Shown here piece by piece: positions 61,872 through 64,000 of a stretch of 64,000 bases of DNA. The notes below the pieces were generated by a model that was given only the letters and a program-made list of their open reading frames with translations, made no database searches and was not told the DNA's origin. Position 1 is the stretch's first letter, and every line of letters begins with the position of its first letter. The translations under genes and the position numbers were made by a program. The stretch is from Mycobacterium sp. PSTR-4-N (GTDB lineage Bacteria > Actinomycetota > Actinomycetes > Mycobacteriales > Mycobacteriaceae): NCBI RefSeq assembly GCF_022348085.1, contig NZ_JAKRFN010000023.1, forward strand, positions 43,639 through 107,638. Direction: 5' to 3'.

Positions 61872-61949
61872 GAGACCATCCGCTACGCTACAAAAGCCGC
61901 CGACTCGCCGGCCGCACACCAATATCCGGTGTGCCCCCCGGGCGCTTCA
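61872..61949 (+). repeat. IS3 terminus, right copy
   Basis: A diverged second copy of the left IS3 end (45625-45707), same orientation. It includes the shared block GCCGCCGACTC, GCCGGCCGCACACCAAT and the CCCGGGCGCTTCA end, with several substitutions and a small deletion. Together the copies bracket most of the island cargo. The surrounding 61819-62109 holds no other recognised feature. Confidence 0.75.
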
Positions 61950-62109
61950 GATCGGCGGACAATCGAAGTCGAGACGCCCGAACTGCTCAAGGCGGTCGAT
62001 GAGACGCGGGCCAAACCGATGCGACGGCGTCCGCAAAGGGCAATTGCCCCGGCGCGCCGAAACTTGACACCCACATATCTTGCGTGCGGTGGCACCTTAG
62101 GCTGACCGC

Positions 62110-62697
62110 ATGGGTACGAAGCTCTGTCTAGCTCTGGATCGCGACGCTGACGCGCTGTTGGAATCAAGTCCGTTTGCCCTGCTCGCTGGCATGCTCCTCG
62201 ATCAGCAGATACCGATGGAGGTCGCGTTCGCCGGTCCGAAGAAGATCGCCGACCGCGTCGGGGGTTTCGACGCCGCGACGATCGCCGACTACGACCCCGA
62301 GCAGTTCGCCGCGCTGTGCGCGCAAACCCCTGCGGTACACCGCTTTCCGGGCTCCATGGCCACACGGGTGCAGGCGCTGGCGCAGACGATCGTCGACGAG
62401 TACGGCGGTGATGTCACGGCGCTGTGGTCCGACGGCGCCGACGGCGCGACGGTGCTGCGCCGGCTCAAGGCGTTGCCCGGCTTCGGCGAGCAGAAGGCGA
62501 AGATCTTCCTCGCGCTGCTCGGCAAGCAGTACGGTGTGACGCCCTCGGGATGGCGCGCCGCGGCGGGTGACTACGGCAAGGCCGGCGCGCACATGTCGGT
62601 GGCCGACGTGAGAGACGCCGGCACGCTGGCGAAGGTGCGCTCGTACAAGAAGGAGATGAAGGCCAGGAGCAAGGAGGCCAAGGCGGCCAAGGCCTGA
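62110..62697 (+). CDS. HhH-GPD-type base excision DNA repair protein
   Basis: A 195-aa protein with ADALLESSPFALLAGMLLDQQIPMEVAF near the N-terminus, the helix-hairpin-helix region LKALPGFGEQKAKIFLALLGK and a lysine-rich tail. It is predicted to remove or bind damaged bases. The first 33 codons differ clearly from the stranded 5' fragment at 44503 (e.g. DRDADALLESSP against EPGADALLEANP), and homology becomes near exact at the core. The gene therefore appears rebuilt with a 5' end brought by the island. Confidence 0.85.
   Translation: MGTKLCLALDRDADALLESSPFALLAGMLLDQQIPMEVAFAGPKKIADRVGGFDAATIADYDPEQFAALCAQTPAVHRFPGSMATRVQALAQTIVDEYGGDVTALWSDGADGATVLRRLKALPGFGEQKAKIFLALLGKQYGVTPSGWRAAAGDYGKAGAHMSVADVRDAGTLAKVRSYKKEMKARSKEAKAAKA
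62188..62207 (+). repeat. Right core repeat (attachment-site-like)
   Basis: GGCATGCTCCTCGATCAGCA, one base different from the left core at 44578-44597, inside the intact HhH-GPD gene. Crossing over between the cores would delete 17,610 bp and restore the gene with its original 5' end. Confidence 0.8.
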
Positions 62698-62743
62698 CCC
62701 TGCGCGCGCCGAGACTGCGGGGAGATCGAGGCAAAGCCCCGAA

Positions 62744-63139
62744 TCACGATCTGTGGGCGGTCTCGGCGTCGAGGACGGTGTCCAACGCCGCCAGCTCGGT
62801 GAGCGCCTCGGCCACCGCGCGCCCCGTCGCGCTCGCGGTGTCCAAGCCGTTGGACAGGCAGCGGAGCGTGATGGCGCGGCGGGTCAGATCCGCCACGATG
62901 TGCGCCACCTCGGCCGCCGAACGGCCCAGCCGGTCTAGGCCCGCGACCACGACGACGTCTCCTGGGCGGGCATAGCTGAGCAGCGCGAGCAGCCCGGGCC
63001 GCATCTTGTCCGCGGAGCCCACTGCCCGATCGGTGAAGATGCGTCGTGAGTCGACGCCCGAGGCGGCCAGGTCGGCGAGTTGGGTCGTGAGGTCCCCCGA
63101 CGGCGCGCTCGCCGTCGCGTACCCCAGCGTCACCGTCAC
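62744..63139 (-). CDS. Serine-recombinase catalytic-domain protein (resolvase-like, no DNA-binding domain)
   Basis: A 131-aa protein matching the resolvase N-terminal domain: LGYATASAPSGDLTTQLADL at the catalytic-serine end, DKMRPGLLALLSYARPGDVVVVAGLDRLGRS with the two arginines, and ALTELAALDTVL at the end. It stops where the C-terminal helix-turn-helix should begin. A serine (in ATASA) is near, but not in the exact YxRVSt context, so activity is uncertain. It lies outside the island core repeat. Such short forms also occur as stable mycobacterial genes. Confidence 0.75.
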   Translation of the reverse strand: MTVTLGYATASAPSGDLTTQLADLAASGVDSRRIFTDRAVGSADKMRPGLLALLSYARPGDVVVVAGLDRLGRSAAEVAHIVADLTRRAITLRCLSNGLDTASATGRAVAEALTELAALDTVLDAETAHRS

Positions 63140-63242
63140 CTCGCCACGGTCTCACGGGCGCGCCGTCCCCGGTGAAGGGCACGCCGTCGGAGCGTGCTGA
63201 ACGCATCTCCTGGTAGGTGTCCGCGTGTGCCATTGTGATGTC

Positions 63243-63389
63243 ATGAAGACTCACTTGAGCTGCCCGTGCGGCGAGGCGATCCAGGGCAAGGACGAGGACG
63301 ATCTGGTCGAGAAGGCCAAGGCCCATCTGTCCGAGGTGCACCCCGGCCGCGACTACGACCGCGACGCCATCCTGTTCATGGCCTACTGA
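63243..63389 (+). CDS. DUF1059-like small protein (48 aa)
   Basis: A 48-aa protein beginning MKTHLSCPCGEAIQGKDEDD and continuing with EKAKAHLSEVHP. The CPCG and AKAHLSEVHP elements are those of DUF1059 proteins, small zinc-finger-like proteins of unknown function. Composition and a long hairpin right after its stop support a real gene. Confidence 0.78.
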   Translation: MKTHLSCPCGEAIQGKDEDDLVEKAKAHLSEVHPGRDYDRDAILFMAY

Positions 63390-63394
63390 CAAAG

Positions 63395-63457
63395 CCGCGA
63401 AGGTGCACCCACGGTAGTCGCGGCGTCGTTGCCGCTACCGAGGATGCACCTTCGCGG
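63395..63457. terminator. Long two-tier terminator hairpin
   Basis: Outer inverted repeat CCGCGAAGGTGCA / TGCACCTTCGCGG (13 bp) enclosing an inner one, CGGTAG / CTACCG with GCGGC / GCCGC. It lies between the convergent DUF1059-like and proline-rich protein genes and can end both transcripts. Confidence 0.75.
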
Positions 63458-63471
63458 TTGGAGGAGCCAGG

Positions 63472-64000
63472 TCAGGGGACGACGGTCGAGCCGATCGTCG
63501 GCATGAACTGGCACTGCTTCTCGGTCGTGGTGACCTGGCCGAAGATCGTCGACATGATGCTGCCGGAACCGGTGTCGGCGATGGCCGTCAGCGTCGTCGG
63601 CCCCTGGGGGTTCATGTCGGGCCGGGGTTTCAGCGTGACGCTGCCCGACTTGCCCGTGGTGAGGTTCACCCACGTGGCGTTCAGCGGCAGCTTCTGCTCG
63701 GCTGCAGGCCCGGGCGTACCGACGGCGGTGAACACATAGGCGGTCTGGCCGGGCCCGGGTCCGGGCAGCGGGATCGCCGCCGGGCCCGCCACCGAGATGG
63801 CGGTCGCCAACACGTTGCCGCCATCGGCGAGGCAGCCGTTGCTGATCGACGGATACAGGAAGTCCTGCGTCACGGGGGTGTTCGGGCCGAAGGCCCCGCC
63901 GCCCGGGGTGGTTGCCGCGACGGGTGTGGCGGCAGGACCCGGCGGGGGTGCCGGCGCGGGTGCCGGCGGGGCCGCCGGATCGGGTGCCGGCGCGGGCACG
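63472..64000 (-). CDS. Proline/alanine-rich secreted-type protein (N-terminus outside window)
   Basis: The C-terminal ~175 residues of a protein reading in from beyond the right edge. It begins in a Pro/Ala-rich tract (PAPAPDPAAPPAPAPAPPPG), then has a ~130-aa domain (VTQDFLYPSISNGCLADGGN, TWVNLTTGKSGSVTLKP) with two cysteines. This is the composition of exported mycobacterial cell-wall proteins; the signal peptide would lie outside the window. No function is known to me. Confidence 0.7.
   Translation of the reverse strand, partial: VPAPAPDPAAPPAPAPAPPPGPAATPVAATTPGGGAFGPNTPVTQDFLYPSISNGCLADGGNVLATAISVAGPAAIPLPGPGPGQTAYVFTAVGTPGPAAEQKLPLNATWVNLTTGKSGSVTLKPRPDMNPQGPTTLTAIADTGSGSIMSTIFGQVTTTEKQCQFMPTIGSTVVP

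Larger units (their letters stand above)
44598..62187. mobile_element. 17.6-kb defence island inserted in an HhH-GPD gene
   Basis: The segment lies between two copies of the same 20-bp core inside an HhH-GPD gene. It differs from its flanks: less GC-rich genes, many IS remnants at the left edge, an IS3 terminus at both edges, and a cargo of four intact TIR genes (five TIR domains), MoxR/vWA, SLOG, Nmad2-like, MazG-like, base-hypermodification and patatin genes plus one decayed TIR-WD40 gene. No intact integrase is left, so it is probably immobilised. Boundaries are set by the loss of gene homology. Confidence 0.75.

Noticed and set aside
63266..63739. 157-aa plus-strand frame at the right edge
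   Set aside because: Overlaps the DUF1059-like gene in another frame, crosses the terminator hairpin and is antisense to the proline-rich protein.

Overview
The window is high-GC actinobacterial DNA and almost certainly comes from a Mycolicibacterium (rapidly growing Mycobacterium). Supporting signs are an mce operon end with two Mce-associated membrane proteins, a WS/DGAT-type acyltransferase, an MMPL transporter, a fasciclin (MPT70/83-like) protein, an Mcr-type alpha-methylacyl-CoA racemase, a DUF5302 protein, a F420-type PPOX protein and many GTGA/ATGA start-stop overlaps. No tRNA, rRNA or CRISPR array was seen.

Layout. 1-1.8 kb: 3' end of an mce operon. 1.8-8.7 kb: SDR, WS/DGAT-like acyltransferase, a TetR regulator divergent from a carotenoid oxygenase with two matching palindromic operators between them, a DUF3556 membrane protein behind a KstR-type box, and a FadR-like GntR regulator. 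8.8-13.3 kb: acyl-CoA catabolism genes (CoA-transferase/hydrolase, thiolase, enoyl-CoA hydratase, acyl-CoA dehydrogenase). 13.4-21.6 kb: fasciclin protein, SDRs, gamma carbonic anhydrase, CPBP protease, and an Mcr/SDR/nitronate monooxygenase run joined by a 22-codon internally duplicated mini-ORF. 21.6-24.8 kb: MMPL exporter and methyltransferase. 24.8-31.7 kb: an allantoin utilisation cluster (allantoinase, NCS1 permease, Asp/Glu racemase-family protein, ureidoglycine aminohydrolase, HpcH/HpaI-like protein, IclR regulator) with repeated GTGGAA-N6-TTCCAC-type operators. 31.7-37.5 kb: sirtuin, small regulators, methyltransferase, acyltransferase-3 and MFS genes. 37.5-43.7 kb: two solute:sodium symporters with small membrane partners and a LytS/LytTR two-component system. 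43.8-44.5 kb: thioredoxin and a small cysteine-rich protein behind a CsoR/CstR-like palindrome.

The exceptional part is 44.6-62.2 kb, a 17.6-kb defence island. It sits inside an HhH-GPD DNA-repair gene. A 5' fragment of that gene stays at the left edge, and a complete gene with a diverged 5' end stands at the right edge. The two copies share a 20-bp core that differs at one base. Remnants of IS21, IS3 and IS5 elements line the left edge, and a second copy of the IS3 terminus lies at the right edge. Cargo: (A) a minus-strand operon TIR > MoxR-type AAA ATPase > vWA-like protein > 687-aa protein with S1-like repeats; (B) a ThsB-like TIR gene coupled to an Nmad2-like gene, divergent from (C) a double-TIR gene overlapping a SLOG-superfamily gene; (D) a MazG-like pyrophosphohydrolase coupled to a putative DNA base hypermodification protein, convergent with C; (E) a decayed TIR-TM-WD40 gene; (F) a patatin-like phospholipase convergent with another TIR gene. 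All intact TIR genes keep the glutamate expected for NAD hydrolysis or cyclisation. A is a candidate ternary NTP-dependent conflict system. B-D look like a Thoeris-related signalling module linked to nucleotide-modification genes. Both are inferences from domains and gene order. The right flank carries the HhH-GPD gene, a serine-recombinase catalytic-domain protein, a 48-aa DUF1059-like protein and a truncated proline-rich secreted protein.
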